DNA from: Bacteroides sp. CAG:443
GTDB lineage: Bacteria > Bacteroidota > Bacteroidia > Bacteroidales > Bacteroidaceae
Assembly (NCBI GenBank): GCA_000432735.1
Contig: FR887808.1
Location: forward strand, 9,900 to 73,899
DNA: 64,000 nucleotides
Reading direction: 5' to 3'
Shown here: positions 6,521 to 15,665 of the stretch, piece by piece
How the letters are laid out: each line of letters opens with the position of its first letter
How positions within the stretch are numbered: position 1 is the stretch's first letter
Position numbers and translations under genes: made by a program
The notes under the pieces: model-generated
What the model saw: only the letters and a program-made list of their open reading frames with translations
What the model was told of the DNA's origin: nothing
The model's database searches: none

Positions 6521-9268
6521 TTAGAAACGGAAATATAAATTCAAGTAATAATTGGTACCAAACATATAGAAGTATTTAGAATCGAAAGGCTGGTAAGTAA
6601 GCGTACTTGCCTCCTTGTTCTTCAACAGACGAATCTGTTCATAACCACCAGTCTTAATATTCTGATTGTTCAGCAAATTATCTACACTCAGACTGAATCC
6701 CAACGTATAAGAACGGTTGATGTACCAGTTCTTGCCAATACTTGCATTCAGTACATAAGCCGCATCAAATTTCTCCTGACCACGAATATCTTCCAGCATT
6801 GCAGGATTTTCAAGCATCGGCTTAGTCAGTACAGCATCAGTACGATACAGCGGGCTCATCGACAGATACATGTTGTTATAATAATTCAGGTCGAGTGACG
6901 CAAATATATTATTGCGACTACGATAAGACAAACCGATATTGGCAGCTGTCTGCGGAGTACTTTCTACTCGCTTGTTTTTCCAGTAAACCTTTCCCTGGTT
7001 GATGATTGCCGCACTATTATCCTGAATCTGTACATAATTCGGATTATTCGAATAAATATACTGTCCCCAGCTCAAAGCTCCTTTCAGTGACAAACCTTCA
7101 TACAATGGTATAGAAGCAGCCACTTCCAGTCCGAAATGCTGTTTGTTGATGCCGCTCATAGCAAAATTGGAATAAGTAGCTTCCACGTCATCATAGTAAG
7201 AAATTACCTTCGTCTGGTCTGTAAAAGTTGTATAGTAACCAGAAACACGTGCCTTGAAATCTCCCATGCGGAAATTATAAGAAGCATCCACTCCAAAGAT
7301 TTTCTCTGCTTTTACTCCGGGGGTAACATCATTACGTGTACGAGGAGAAACAAAAGCCGACTGGAACGAAGGTGCGTCTTGCATGTACACAATGTTAGCT
7401 TCAAAATTATGAGCAGAAGAAAGTACATAACGGAAATTAGCCTTAACCTTGTAAGTCAGGTAATCCAGCAAATCAGAATCTCCCTTGGAATTCTCATAGA
7501 ACAATCCCTTACGCCAGATACCGTGACGCCATAGAGCAGCATATCCCAGTTCGGCACCCAGTCCTATCTGCAGGTTATTCAGAGAGAAATCATATTGCAG
7601 CCATCCACGACCATTGAACACATTTGCATAATAATCGTAGCTATATTTATCGCCCACACGTGCGATAGGAGCTCTTCCGTACTGCTCATAATAATCCATG
7701 TTGTTCTGGTATGAAATGATATCGATACCCAGATCGCGTTCAGCAAACTTGTCGATATCAACCCAGTAATCACCACCCAGCAAGTCTTTAACCTCGCTGT
7801 AATATTCTGTACGGTTACGGCGTACATTGATACCTCCATTCAGTTTCGAACTGTTCTTGAAAAGATGAGAGAACTGAGTATAGAAGTTCCAGTCGAGCTG
7901 GTCTGTATGACGCTCCTCTATCATGTTGATAGAACGATGACCGTCTCCGTATGCTTCATTGACCGGCTGGTTACGGTTTATCATGTACAAGTTGTCCCAG
8001 TTAATGTAACGGATATTGTCTGTATTTGCCATCCATGCTTCCTGCAACCAAGCTCCAGTAGAAGTATTAGGATAGTAGCTTGGCAAATAGCGGTAATAGT
8101 CAGGACGAGGATCCGGTCCACCATACCATGTCAATGCAGAATAACCATTCTGACCAAAGCGAAGTGATGTTGCCACGTTCAGCTGAGTACGGTCTGTAAT
8201 GTCGAATGTATAGTTAAGCATAGCCAGAGGTTCGTGGTAATCACGCACACGTGCATTACGGCGTTTGCCGTTCTGCCAGCCCCAGTTTGGATTATAGTAA
8301 TTGTTTCCCACCAAGTCGTATGCCTCCTGTGTAGAAGCCTGCTGTGCACCACGTTCTGTAGGAGCACCCAAGACTGTCAGAGACAAGCGATGCTGCGGAT
8401 TAAACTGCTTTTCTACGGCAGCAAAATAACCATAAGCATTGTAATATACACCATTTACATATGCATTGTTTCCCTGACGGGTAGATACGGAAAATGCATA
8501 CGACCATCCATTATCCTGCACACCAGAAGAATAAGTAAGCATACCACGGAAGCGGTACATTGAGTTTGTGCTAACCAAGCTGGCTCTCAACCCCTTACGC
8601 ATTTGTGAAGGACGAGTGTTGATATTAGTTACTCCACCAATACCACCAATTCCCATCTCTCCCATTTCCAGTCCGGTAGTTACTTCCTGATTGCGTGTTG
8701 CATCATTCAATCCACTCCAGAGCGACCATGGTGTATAACCGGTCATTGCATCGTTCAACTGAATGCCGTTCATGTATACATCCGAGAACTGAGAGTCATA
8801 TCCACGTACGTTGAAACGCATTTCACTGAATTGATAAGAAGCGATATTATTGAAAACATCCTTTGATGCCGACAACGAAGTAGGCAACGACTGTGCATCT
8901 TCCATAGTTTCCGTATCAAACTCTGCAAATATCGCATCATCCAGCACAGGTTGACGATTGGCAGGAACCATGATAACACGCATTTCACGCATGTTCTTTC
9001 CGACACGTACCGGTAAAGTTAAATCTTCAAACTCTGCAGTTTCAAAACGCAGTTCATACTCACCGGGAGCCACATTCTCGAAGAAGAATTCACCTTTGTC
9101 ATCAGTCGACGCAGTACGGTCGCCTGGAACGAGTGTAATCTTTACGTTATCAATTTTTGCACGTGTAGTACGCGATATGACCGTACCCTTAATGCCTCCT
9201 CCCGTCTGGGCAAATCCCGTAACGGCAAGCAGCGACATCAGTAAAAACAATAATGTCTTGAATTTCAT
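6521..9268 (-). CDS. TonB-dependent receptor (nuclease locus, receptor B)
   Basis: A 915-residue outer-membrane transporter. Signal peptide (MKFKTLLFLLMSLLAVTGFAQ), carboxypeptidase-regulatory-like beta domain at about 25-105, plug domain at about 120-230 (FNVRGYDSQFSDVYMNGIQLND), then a long 22-strand-type barrel ending in the aromatic C-terminal strand YLNLYFRF. It lacks the long SusC-specific signatures, so it belongs to the plain TonB-receptor group. It lies 18 nt after an EEP nuclease gene and 21 nt before a DUF5689 lipoprotein gene, suggesting import of nucleic acid breakdown products. Confidence 0.9.
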   Translation of the reverse strand: MKFKTLLFLLMSLLAVTGFAQTGGGIKGTVISRTTRAKIDNVKITLVPGDRTASTDDKGEFFFENVAPGEYELRFETAEFEDLTLPVRVGKNMREMRVIMVPANRQPVLDDAIFAEFDTETMEDAQSLPTSLSASKDVFNNIASYQFSEMRFNVRGYDSQFSDVYMNGIQLNDAMTGYTPWSLWSGLNDATRNQEVTTGLEMGEMGIGGIGGVTNINTRPSQMRKGLRASLVSTNSMYRFRGMLTYSSGVQDNGWSYAFSVSTRQGNNAYVNGVYYNAYGYFAAVEKQFNPQHRLSLTVLGAPTERGAQQASTQEAYDLVGNNYYNPNWGWQNGKRRNARVRDYHEPLAMLNYTFDITDRTQLNVATSLRFGQNGYSALTWYGGPDPRPDYYRYLPSYYPNTSTGAWLQEAWMANTDNIRYINWDNLYMINRNQPVNEAYGDGHRSINMIEERHTDQLDWNFYTQFSHLFKNSSKLNGGINVRRNRTEYYSEVKDLLGGDYWVDIDKFAERDLGIDIISYQNNMDYYEQYGRAPIARVGDKYSYDYYANVFNGRGWLQYDFSLNNLQIGLGAELGYAALWRHGIWRKGLFYENSKGDSDLLDYLTYKVKANFRYVLSSAHNFEANIVYMQDAPSFQSAFVSPRTRNDVTPGVKAEKIFGVDASYNFRMGDFKARVSGYYTTFTDQTKVISYYDDVEATYSNFAMSGINKQHFGLEVAASIPLYEGLSLKGALSWGQYIYSNNPNYVQIQDNSAAIINQGKVYWKNKRVESTPQTAANIGLSYRSRNNIFASLDLNYYNNMYLSMSPLYRTDAVLTKPMLENPAMLEDIRGQEKFDAAYVLNASIGKNWYINRSYTLGFSLSVDNLLNNQNIKTGGYEQIRLLKNKEASTLTYQPFDSKYFYMFGTNYYLNLYFRF

Positions 9269-9286
9269 AAAATTGTAATTATTTGA

Positions 9287-10330
9287 TTACTTACCTATAT
9301 AAATATACACCGGAAAATGGTCACTGAAACCTCCCTGAAAGTTATTACCTACAAAAGTACGCAACGGATATCCCTTATATTGTCCTTCCTTCTGTACCAT
9401 GTAGTGACGTCTGAAGATGTTACCGTAAAATTTCGATTTTTCCGATTTCTGAATCTGCAACTTTCCTTTCTCGTTATCCAGCAAGTTTCCACTTACTACG
9501 ATATTGTCGAAAATATTCCACGCATCGCCATATGCCAGTGTTCCATATCCAGCCTTCAGCAAGGCAGCATACGGTGCATAATAGTCGGCAGGCTGAACCT
9601 CCTTTACCTTTATCTTAGCTCCCATACCTTCGGCTCCGGAAACGCTTTCGTCTATTGGGTCATCATTAAAGTCACCCATCATGACCACTTTCGTAGCAGG
9701 ACGCAAGGCACGGACAGAATCTGCAATTTGGCGCATCTGCCGTCCCACTGCCACACGCTTGAATTCGGAAGCCTCTTTTCCTCCCAGTCGTGAAGGCCAG
9801 TGTGCCACCATAAACAGGAAATCTTCTCCTTCTATCTTTCCCCACATCGTTACAATGTCACGTGTCTTGAAGTCGGGCAATGAAGGAATTACCGTACGAA
9901 TAGCCTTCGAACCTTCCAGCTTCAGCACATCCGGACGATAGATGAAGGCAGCATCTACACCACGTGCTTCGGGAGAATCATAATGTACAATCCGATAATT
10001 GGCTGGTGCCAACTTTTGAGTAGCAACAATATCCTCCAGTACATTACGGTTTTCCACCTCACATACACCTATAACTGCCGGATAATCCTTGTTGATAGCT
10101 GCTATGTCAAAAAAGACTTTTTCTATATTATGCAACTTTTTATCATACTTATCCTGAGTCCACTTCTTAGGTCCGTCAGGAGTAAACTCATCATCGAGAA
10201 CATCCGGATCATTTTGTGTATCGAAAAAGTTCTCAAGATTGTAAAACACTACTTTGTAGGGCTTTTTCTGTGCGTATCCCGACACAGACAATGCAACGAG
10301 CAATACCCCAAGCATTAATATTCGTTTCAT
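9287..10330 (-). CDS. Secreted endonuclease/exonuclease/phosphatase family protein
   Basis: A 347-residue exported protein (signal peptide MKRILMLGVLLVALSVSGYAQ) of the DNase I-like EEP superfamily. The family motifs are in order: YNLENFFD, the metal-binding Glu in GVCEVENRNVLED, RGVDAAFIYRP, the VAHWPSR histidine, MGDFNDDP and the C-terminal SDHFPVYI. These give the expected metal and phosphate-binding set, so it is probably an active phosphodiesterase, either a nuclease or a phosphatase. It sits 11 nt after the NUC1 nuclease and is a paralogue of the protein at 14556-15575. Confidence 0.88.
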   Translation of the reverse strand: MKRILMLGVLLVALSVSGYAQKKPYKVVFYNLENFFDTQNDPDVLDDEFTPDGPKKWTQDKYDKKLHNIEKVFFDIAAINKDYPAVIGVCEVENRNVLEDIVATQKLAPANYRIVHYDSPEARGVDAAFIYRPDVLKLEGSKAIRTVIPSLPDFKTRDIVTMWGKIEGEDFLFMVAHWPSRLGGKEASEFKRVAVGRQMRQIADSVRALRPATKVVMMGDFNDDPIDESVSGAEGMGAKIKVKEVQPADYYAPYAALLKAGYGTLAYGDAWNIFDNIVVSGNLLDNEKGKLQIQKSEKSKFYGNIFRRHYMVQKEGQYKGYPLRTFVGNNFQGGFSDHFPVYIYIGK

Positions 10331-10341
10331 ACTTATAGAAA

Positions 10342-11508
10342 TTAGTTAAGATTCCATTCAATGGCATTGAAATCGTTTTTCACTTCCTGCGGTATACCCG
10401 GGAAGAAAGTAAATCCGGTAAGTTGTTCTATTTCGGAAACTTTTTTACATATAGCTTTCGACGGCTGTGATTCTGAATAAGCTTTATTCTCCAGCCAAAA
10501 GCCGATAGTCTGCAACTGAGAAGCATCACACTGATTCACCCATTTGCCAGAAACTCCCGATTTGGTTCGTAAAAGAACCTTGAAATAATGAGTCGGCACA
10601 TCTACCTTTACTCCATTATTATCGGTAGCCTGTTTGGAAGCATTCCCATAATAAGCTCCAGTCACCACGTAAAGTGTATCAGAGCACATATAGCTTTTAC
10701 GTAATTTATCCTCCAGGTTCATCCAGATAGACTGATTTAACCCCTTTCCTGTCTGAGGAGTCTGATTTGAAAAATAGAAGGTCTGCGCATTCATCTCACG
10801 AGTCATTGTCCGGTCGGCCGACGGAATCTGATGTCCGCGATCGTAAGCAGGATATTCCTTATATGCCCTAGCTACAAATATCTGATATTCTTCTGCAATA
10901 TCCGGATCGTATATCCACTCATCGGTTCTATCTAAGCCACCAATATAGCAGCTATGAAGCGGATAGGCAACCCAAAGTGCACCTTTGTGTGATTTATCAT
11001 AGCACATAGAATAATTACGAACTTCTTTTCCGTTCAAATTAACATAATGGGTTACATACTGGAAATTAGTACCTTCTTTATATGCGGGAATCTCTGCCCA
11101 CGATGTAGAAAATTCAGGACTATTTACCTGTCCTTTTTGTGAAAGCGTAAGAACTGTCTGCTTTCCTCCAGCAAAACTGACTGTGACAGTAGCCTGACGC
11201 TGTGCATCATTGATATTGTCCGAATAATAGACATATAATACATTCATACCCTCCACCAATGTACCTTCCTTGGTAGCAATCTTTGATGAAAGAGAAAAAG
11301 AACACCATTCTGATCCTTCCGTAATTTCAGCCTGCCACTGAGTTCCTGCTGTACCTTCCATCCGGATAGCAGCATTACCTTTCTGAGCAGCTACAGATGA
11401 AGAATTGTTCCAATAAGCCGTTCCGGAAGGAGCAATCTCTGCACCCTCATCACTTCCGCACGCCCACAATGTAAGCGAGAGAAATGCTATTAAAAAATAA
11501 CGGAACAT
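10342..11508 (-). CDS. DNA/RNA non-specific endonuclease lipoprotein (NUC1) with BACON-like domain
   Basis: A 388-residue lipoprotein (MFRYFLIAFLSLTLWAC, Cys 17). A BACON-like beta domain (about 25-115) precedes a His-Me finger nuclease of the NUC1 family with catalytic DRGH at residues 223-226 (YDRGHQIPSADRT) and the downstream metal-binding Asn region (NQTPQTGKGLNQSIW). It should cut DNA and RNA at the cell surface. The start at 11508 is preferred over an in-frame ATG at 11532 because a TATTTTTG -7 element lies at 11535-11542, placing the transcript start downstream of the earlier ATG. It opens the operon that runs to 5516. Confidence 0.88.
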   Translation of the reverse strand: MFRYFLIAFLSLTLWACGSDEGAEIAPSGTAYWNNSSSVAAQKGNAAIRMEGTAGTQWQAEITEGSEWCSFSLSSKIATKEGTLVEGMNVLYVYYSDNINDAQRQATVTVSFAGGKQTVLTLSQKGQVNSPEFSTSWAEIPAYKEGTNFQYVTHYVNLNGKEVRNYSMCYDKSHKGALWVAYPLHSCYIGGLDRTDEWIYDPDIAEEYQIFVARAYKEYPAYDRGHQIPSADRTMTREMNAQTFYFSNQTPQTGKGLNQSIWMNLEDKLRKSYMCSDTLYVVTGAYYGNASKQATDNNGVKVDVPTHYFKVLLRTKSGVSGKWVNQCDASQLQTIGFWLENKAYSESQPSKAICKKVSEIEQLTGFTFFPGIPQEVKNDFNAIEWNLN

Positions 11509-11534
11509 AGTTGTTTGCTTGTTTTTGTTCACTC

Positions 11535-11542
11535 CAAAAATA
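11535..11542 (-). promoter_or_regulatory. Promoter -7 element of the NUC1 operon
   Basis: TATTTTTG on the minus strand matches TAnnTTTG. The implied transcript start gives a roughly 20-nt leader before the start codon at 11508. The 27-bp motif shared by the two other promoters of this locus is not present at the equivalent position. Confidence 0.55.
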
Positions 11543-11581
11543 TTTAGGGGGTTACATAAAAAATCGACTCTTCACGAGAGG

Positions 11582-11629
11582 AAACGAATCCGGTTGCATC
11601 GTTAATTGATGCAACCAGATTCGTTTTTA
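11582..11629. terminator. Terminator between BACON/DUF5689 gene and NUC1 operon
   Basis: A 19-bp stem with one mismatch, AAACGAATCCGGTTGCATC (11582-11600) against 11608-11626, around the loop GTTAATT. T-tracts lie on both sides; the minus-strand side also has a small CTCT/AGAG hairpin leading to TTTTTT. It separates the BACON-protein unit from the nuclease operon. Confidence 0.85.
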
Positions 11630-11651
11630 TTCTGGAATATTCAAATTCAGA

Positions 11652-14045
11652 TTATTCGTAAACCAGTTCCAGCTTGGTAAACTGAGCATTGTACTTATTT
11701 GTTACAAGTACTCTGTAGGCAGTATTTACAGAAGTACCCGTCAATGAATAGGTATAAGTAAAGTCTGTCTTATTATCCCATTTCACAGCTTCACCACCAG
11801 CAACTATATTGTTGTTTGCATCTGCAATTCCAACAATTACGCTTGCAGAAGAACCGACACGACTAACAGCTACCACTTTTACAAGCTTCTTACCACTTAC
11901 AGCAGGCAGTTCTATATATGCCTTCGTTTTACCAATCAGCAAGTAGAACGAATCATCCGACGAAGCTGCACGATAATATCCACCGTCGTTAGAAGCCATC
12001 AATGTGAGTTCTGTTCCTCCGAACGAGAAGGTTTCTCTTGCTGTTTTCTTTTCAGTTGATGATGCAGGGAAACCAGCTGGATAAGCAGATTCCGGTGTAA
12101 AGTCAACTGTAATAGTCTGCTGTTCGCCAGAAGATTTGCCACTGACTGTTACCGGTACTTCTACAGAAGAAGAAGTTCCATCCAATGTAATCTTCAAAGT
12201 CTGAGATACAGATTCAGCCGATGCATTAGCCTGTGCTTTCACTGTTACGACATTTCCGCTTACGGTAGCCGACAAGATACCAGACAAACCAGAAGTGCTC
12301 AAAGTCTTACCTTCGCCATTGGCTACGGTTACAGTAATATCTTTAGTACCGCCTTCTGCAGCAAAACTAACTTTTTCAGGATTAACGCCTGTAATGACAG
12401 GTTCTGAAGAAGAGAACGCCTTTACATCATTCAAGTTACGTGGAGCAATCTGTGCAGCACTTCTGTACATAGTAGCCACACCAGTCAAATCGCCCGTTGC
12501 TTTTGTATAAGTCTGACCTGCAAATACAGAGCCAGCCTGACAATATACTGTTATGTTGGTTCCATCAGCAGTAAACGTATGAGTATCATACTTGTCGGCA
12601 GTACACCAAGTTCCTGAACCGTCTGAAGAAACATTCTTAATAGTAACAGTCATAGCCTGATAGGCAGCCAGTTTATCGGCAGTAATGACAATCGGAGTAA
12701 CGTTTGCCGTTCCAATCTTCTCTACTTTACACCAAGTTTCATCCTTAGAACCGGTAACTTCATACAGTCCGCTATAATTCTGAACCTTAGCAGCACCTTT
12801 CATTAATGTAACTTTCACTTTATCACCCATCTTCAACCCTAAAGTCTTAGGATCAACCTGACTGCCGTAAAGAGTCACACCGTTCTTTTCGCTTGTAGCA
12901 CCCTCTACTGCAACCTGCAAGTTGTTGGTTGTATAGTTTCCACTTTCCACGTCAGCCTGTACTACAGCTTCGAAGAAACGGTCTGCATTGGCATCAATCA
13001 CTGCACCTGTACTCATCGGTTCAGGCATCAAGGCTATCAATTCAGGAATTGTAATGGCAGTAGCCTCACCCGGTTCAACCACAGAACCACCTTCAAGGTC
13101 GACTTCCTGACCACCGTTTCCTGTAGCCAGTGTGATATCATCCAGACGATATACAGAAGATTCGTTTGCTGTAAAGCGGATATACAGTTCAGAAGCAGCC
13201 TTCTTCAGTGTAAAGTTGGCAGTAGCAAAAATCCAGTACGGAGTTTCAGTATCTCCGTTGTTCTTTTCGTAAGCAATTTCAGTCCATGCAGTACCATTGG
13301 CACTCACTTCAACTTTGAACTTGCTTGTATCGAATGTATTGTCATACTGACCATCATCTCCCATGCTTGAGCGGCTTCCACCGAAAGTCAACTTCAAGTT
13401 AGTCTGTCCTTCAGCCAAAGCGATTTTCTGGATATCGAAAGTAGCAGGGGCACTACCGAAAAATACGGCATTAGGACCAGAAGCTCCTTCGTAAGCATCC
13501 GTATTGGCAAGACCAGACGAACGTACAGTCGTATTATTGCCGGCATAAGTTACATTTGCAGCACTATCACCCGTCTTGTTCCATCCCGTATAACCTGAAA
13601 CAGATGGTTTACCAGAAGCATCCGCATTACCAACTGTTTCGCTATAAAGAACTTTGGATTCAACTACCACACCACTCTTCACTGTCACGGTAGCAGTTTT
13701 CAACGGACCAGACTGGTTACCGATAGTGATATTGATCTTAGCCTCACCGTTTGTTCCTTCAGGTACACTTACCTGAACGGTAGCAGATCCCTCACCAGAA
13801 GTCTTTGAAAGAGTAACCCAATTAGCGTTATCTTCCACAGTAGCATTCCATGGACGGTTTGTAGAAATATCAAACGATTGAGTACCGCCATTCTCAAATG
13901 TCAATGTAGTAGGATCAACTTCCAGATAAGGAGCTTCTGTATCGTCATTATCGTCCACACAGGCAGTAAACGAGACAGTTAGCACCATGAGCAGCAGCCC
14001 ATACCAAAAACTTAAAGACTTTAATTTTGCCATTTTGTTTTTCAT
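11652..14045 (-). CDS. Multidomain surface lipoprotein: BACON, choice-of-anchor and DUF5689 domains
   Basis: A 797-residue lipoprotein (lipid Cys 29 after MVLTVSFTAC). Residues about 38-125 are a BACON domain (NRPWNATVEDNANWVTLS). Residues about 130-320 are a jelly-roll, choice-of-anchor-like domain, and about 325-520 a DUF5689 domain (VNLQVAVEG-like strands, GDKVKVTLMKGAAKVQNYSGLYEV). Residues about 545-640 form a second BACON/Ig-like domain, followed by a C-terminal beta domain. No catalytic motif is visible, so a binding or scaffold role at the cell surface is likely. It is transcribed alone: own promoter at 14179-14186, terminator at 11582-11629. Confidence 0.82.
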   Translation of the reverse strand: MKNKMAKLKSLSFWYGLLLMVLTVSFTACVDDNDDTEAPYLEVDPTTLTFENGGTQSFDISTNRPWNATVEDNANWVTLSKTSGEGSATVQVSVPEGTNGEAKINITIGNQSGPLKTATVTVKSGVVVESKVLYSETVGNADASGKPSVSGYTGWNKTGDSAANVTYAGNNTTVRSSGLANTDAYEGASGPNAVFFGSAPATFDIQKIALAEGQTNLKLTFGGSRSSMGDDGQYDNTFDTSKFKVEVSANGTAWTEIAYEKNNGDTETPYWIFATANFTLKKAASELYIRFTANESSVYRLDDITLATGNGGQEVDLEGGSVVEPGEATAITIPELIALMPEPMSTGAVIDANADRFFEAVVQADVESGNYTTNNLQVAVEGATSEKNGVTLYGSQVDPKTLGLKMGDKVKVTLMKGAAKVQNYSGLYEVTGSKDETWCKVEKIGTANVTPIVITADKLAAYQAMTVTIKNVSSDGSGTWCTADKYDTHTFTADGTNITVYCQAGSVFAGQTYTKATGDLTGVATMYRSAAQIAPRNLNDVKAFSSSEPVITGVNPEKVSFAAEGGTKDITVTVANGEGKTLSTSGLSGILSATVSGNVVTVKAQANASAESVSQTLKITLDGTSSSVEVPVTVSGKSSGEQQTITVDFTPESAYPAGFPASSTEKKTARETFSFGGTELTLMASNDGGYYRAASSDDSFYLLIGKTKAYIELPAVSGKKLVKVVAVSRVGSSASVIVGIADANNNIVAGGEAVKWDNKTDFTYTYSLTGTSVNTAYRVLVTNKYNAQFTKLELVYE

Positions 14046-14178
14046 TAAAAGTTAATATGCATTTTCACTAGTCAAATTATTATTCTAACATCTAAAAATA
14101 AAAAGTATACAGCAAACAAAATTAATCCAGCATATCCTTTTACACCAATCAACTGCTTACTTACCCCTAAAGGGGAAA

Positions 14179-14186
14179 CAAATATA
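14179..14186 (-). promoter_or_regulatory. Promoter -7 element of the BACON/DUF5689 gene
   Basis: TATATTTG on the minus strand, identical to the -7 element of the TonB receptor A promoter (20174-20181). It gives an untranslated leader of about 130 nt. Confidence 0.65.
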
Positions 14187-14225
14187 ATAAAAATAATTAA
14201 AAATCAGGTTCTTAATTCAAAAAAT

Positions 14226-14253
14226 ATTACCACATTAACGTCGTTATGTTAAC
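14226..14253 (-). promoter_or_regulatory. Shared operator, copy 2, upstream of the BACON/DUF5689 gene
   Basis: Read on the plus strand: ATTACCACATTAAC, four variable bases, TTATGTTAA, with inverted arms TTAAC/GTTAA spaced 8 bp. It matches the element at 20221-20247 at 22 of 27 ungapped positions, and starts exactly 47 bp from the -7 element in both places. It is probably a binding site for a common regulator of the nuclease/TonB locus. Confidence 0.65.
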
Positions 14254-14555
14254 GACATTTATTTTATCAATAAATAATATTATATAGTATGACATCCATA
14301 AAGAAAAAAACAGTGTCAAACCATATAAATAAATAACACTATTTCTAAAAAGCAGAGTATAACGTTATAAATTATCAGGTCAGATTAAAATTAATCAATA
14401 TGAAATATCACCAACCAAATTATGATTTATATCACTTCCTCAAAATCTCATAACCCGGCAATCCATAAACGACGTATGATAGACCTTCTTTGTCCTATCA
14501 GACAATCTTTCCTGACAAAAATCCATAATTTTACGATCAGTCCCAATCAGTATTC
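14254..14555. other. AT-rich intergenic region with decayed coding traces
   Basis: About 300 bp with no convincing gene. A minus-strand 39-codon frame starts at 14559, overlapping the nuclease stop codon as ATGA. Another minus frame reads GLSYVVYGLPGYEILRK before a stop, preceded in the same frame by two stops, which looks like a gene remnant. A perfect 12-bp palindrome TATAACGTTATA lies at 14358-14369. No clear terminator follows the nuclease gene. Confidence 0.4.
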
Positions 14556-15575
14556 TCATCTTTTTTTAATAAAAAACACTACCGTCGGCAAATGATCGCT
14601 ATATCCGTTCATCCATCTGCCTCCTGCCTGTGTTCTTAAAGGATAACCTTTATATTTACCATCCGCTTGTATAAGAAAATCGCGTCTAAAGATTTCATGA
14701 TTCAAATAACTCAACTTTTTATGTCGCTTATTCAAAAAATTACCTGTAAAAACAATCTGGTCGAACAAATTCCATTTGCCTCTATATTTTAATGTTCCTT
14801 CACCTTCAGCTAATGTATTCCACCAAGGATTATACAAATCACCTTTCTTTACATTCTTCATGTTACGTTTTGCCCCCAAGGCCTCTGCCATACTCTTATC
14901 CATAGGATCATCGTTCATATCGCCCATGATTACAATTTTGATTTTCGAGTCCAGACGCTGCAGTGAATCCTTCAGCGCACGTACTTGCATGCCAGCACGT
15001 TCGCGAGCAGAGGATGCTGCTCCACGTGACGGCCAATGGTTTACAATAAAAGCTACACGTTCGCCAGCCAATCTACCATCTGCTATTAGAAAACCTCGTG
15101 TAGGACGATCTGTAGGCTGGGCCAATACATAAGGAACCAGTTTAGTAGCTGTCACCGTGTACAGCTTTGGATTATAAAAGAAAGCACAATCTACCCCACG
15201 TTCATCAGGCCCTTCATAATGAATAATCTCATACCCCCGATTGGCCAGTGCAGGCTGCTTTAACAAATCTTCCAATACATGGCGGTTTTCGACTTCTGCC
15301 ATACCTATTACAGCGGCCCCTTCAGAAGTCTTGTCAGTAGCCAGTAAACCAAGTACTGTCGACATATTTTTCAGTTTCGACTGATATTTTGTATTATCCC
15401 ATTTGTTTCTTCCTTCGGGTAAATACTCATAATCTTTCTTACCCTCATCGTGTATTGTATCGAACAAATTTTCAAGGTTATAAAAGGCAACTCCGTAAAT
15501 ATTACCATTCTGCTCTTGAGCGTAACCAGTAATAACCAGACACACCCAGAAAAACGTAAACAAATATTTCTTCAT
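14556..15575 (-). CDS. Secreted endonuclease/exonuclease/phosphatase family protein (second copy)
   Basis: A 339-residue exported EEP-fold protein (signal peptide MKKYLFTFFWVCLVITGYAQ). Motifs in order: YNLENLFDTIHDEG, GMAEVENRHVLED with the metal Glu, RGVDCAFFYNP, VNHWPSRGA, MGDMNDDPMD and SDHLPTVVF. It is clearly paralogous to the protein at 9287-10330. The start at 15575 is chosen over 15584 because it begins the signal peptide. It is the third gene of the unit TonB receptor A, choice-of-anchor lipoprotein, nuclease. Confidence 0.87.
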   Translation of the reverse strand: MKKYLFTFFWVCLVITGYAQEQNGNIYGVAFYNLENLFDTIHDEGKKDYEYLPEGRNKWDNTKYQSKLKNMSTVLGLLATDKTSEGAAVIGMAEVENRHVLEDLLKQPALANRGYEIIHYEGPDERGVDCAFFYNPKLYTVTATKLVPYVLAQPTDRPTRGFLIADGRLAGERVAFIVNHWPSRGAASSARERAGMQVRALKDSLQRLDSKIKIVIMGDMNDDPMDKSMAEALGAKRNMKNVKKGDLYNPWWNTLAEGEGTLKYRGKWNLFDQIVFTGNFLNKRHKKLSYLNHEIFRRDFLIQADGKYKGYPLRTQAGGRWMNGYSDHLPTVVFFIKKR

Positions 15576-15665
15576 ATCAAACATTACTTCTACAGATAAC
15601 AGAGGGACTGAACGTGAACAATCACATCCAATCCCCCTCTATTATTAAAAACAAATCTATCACTA

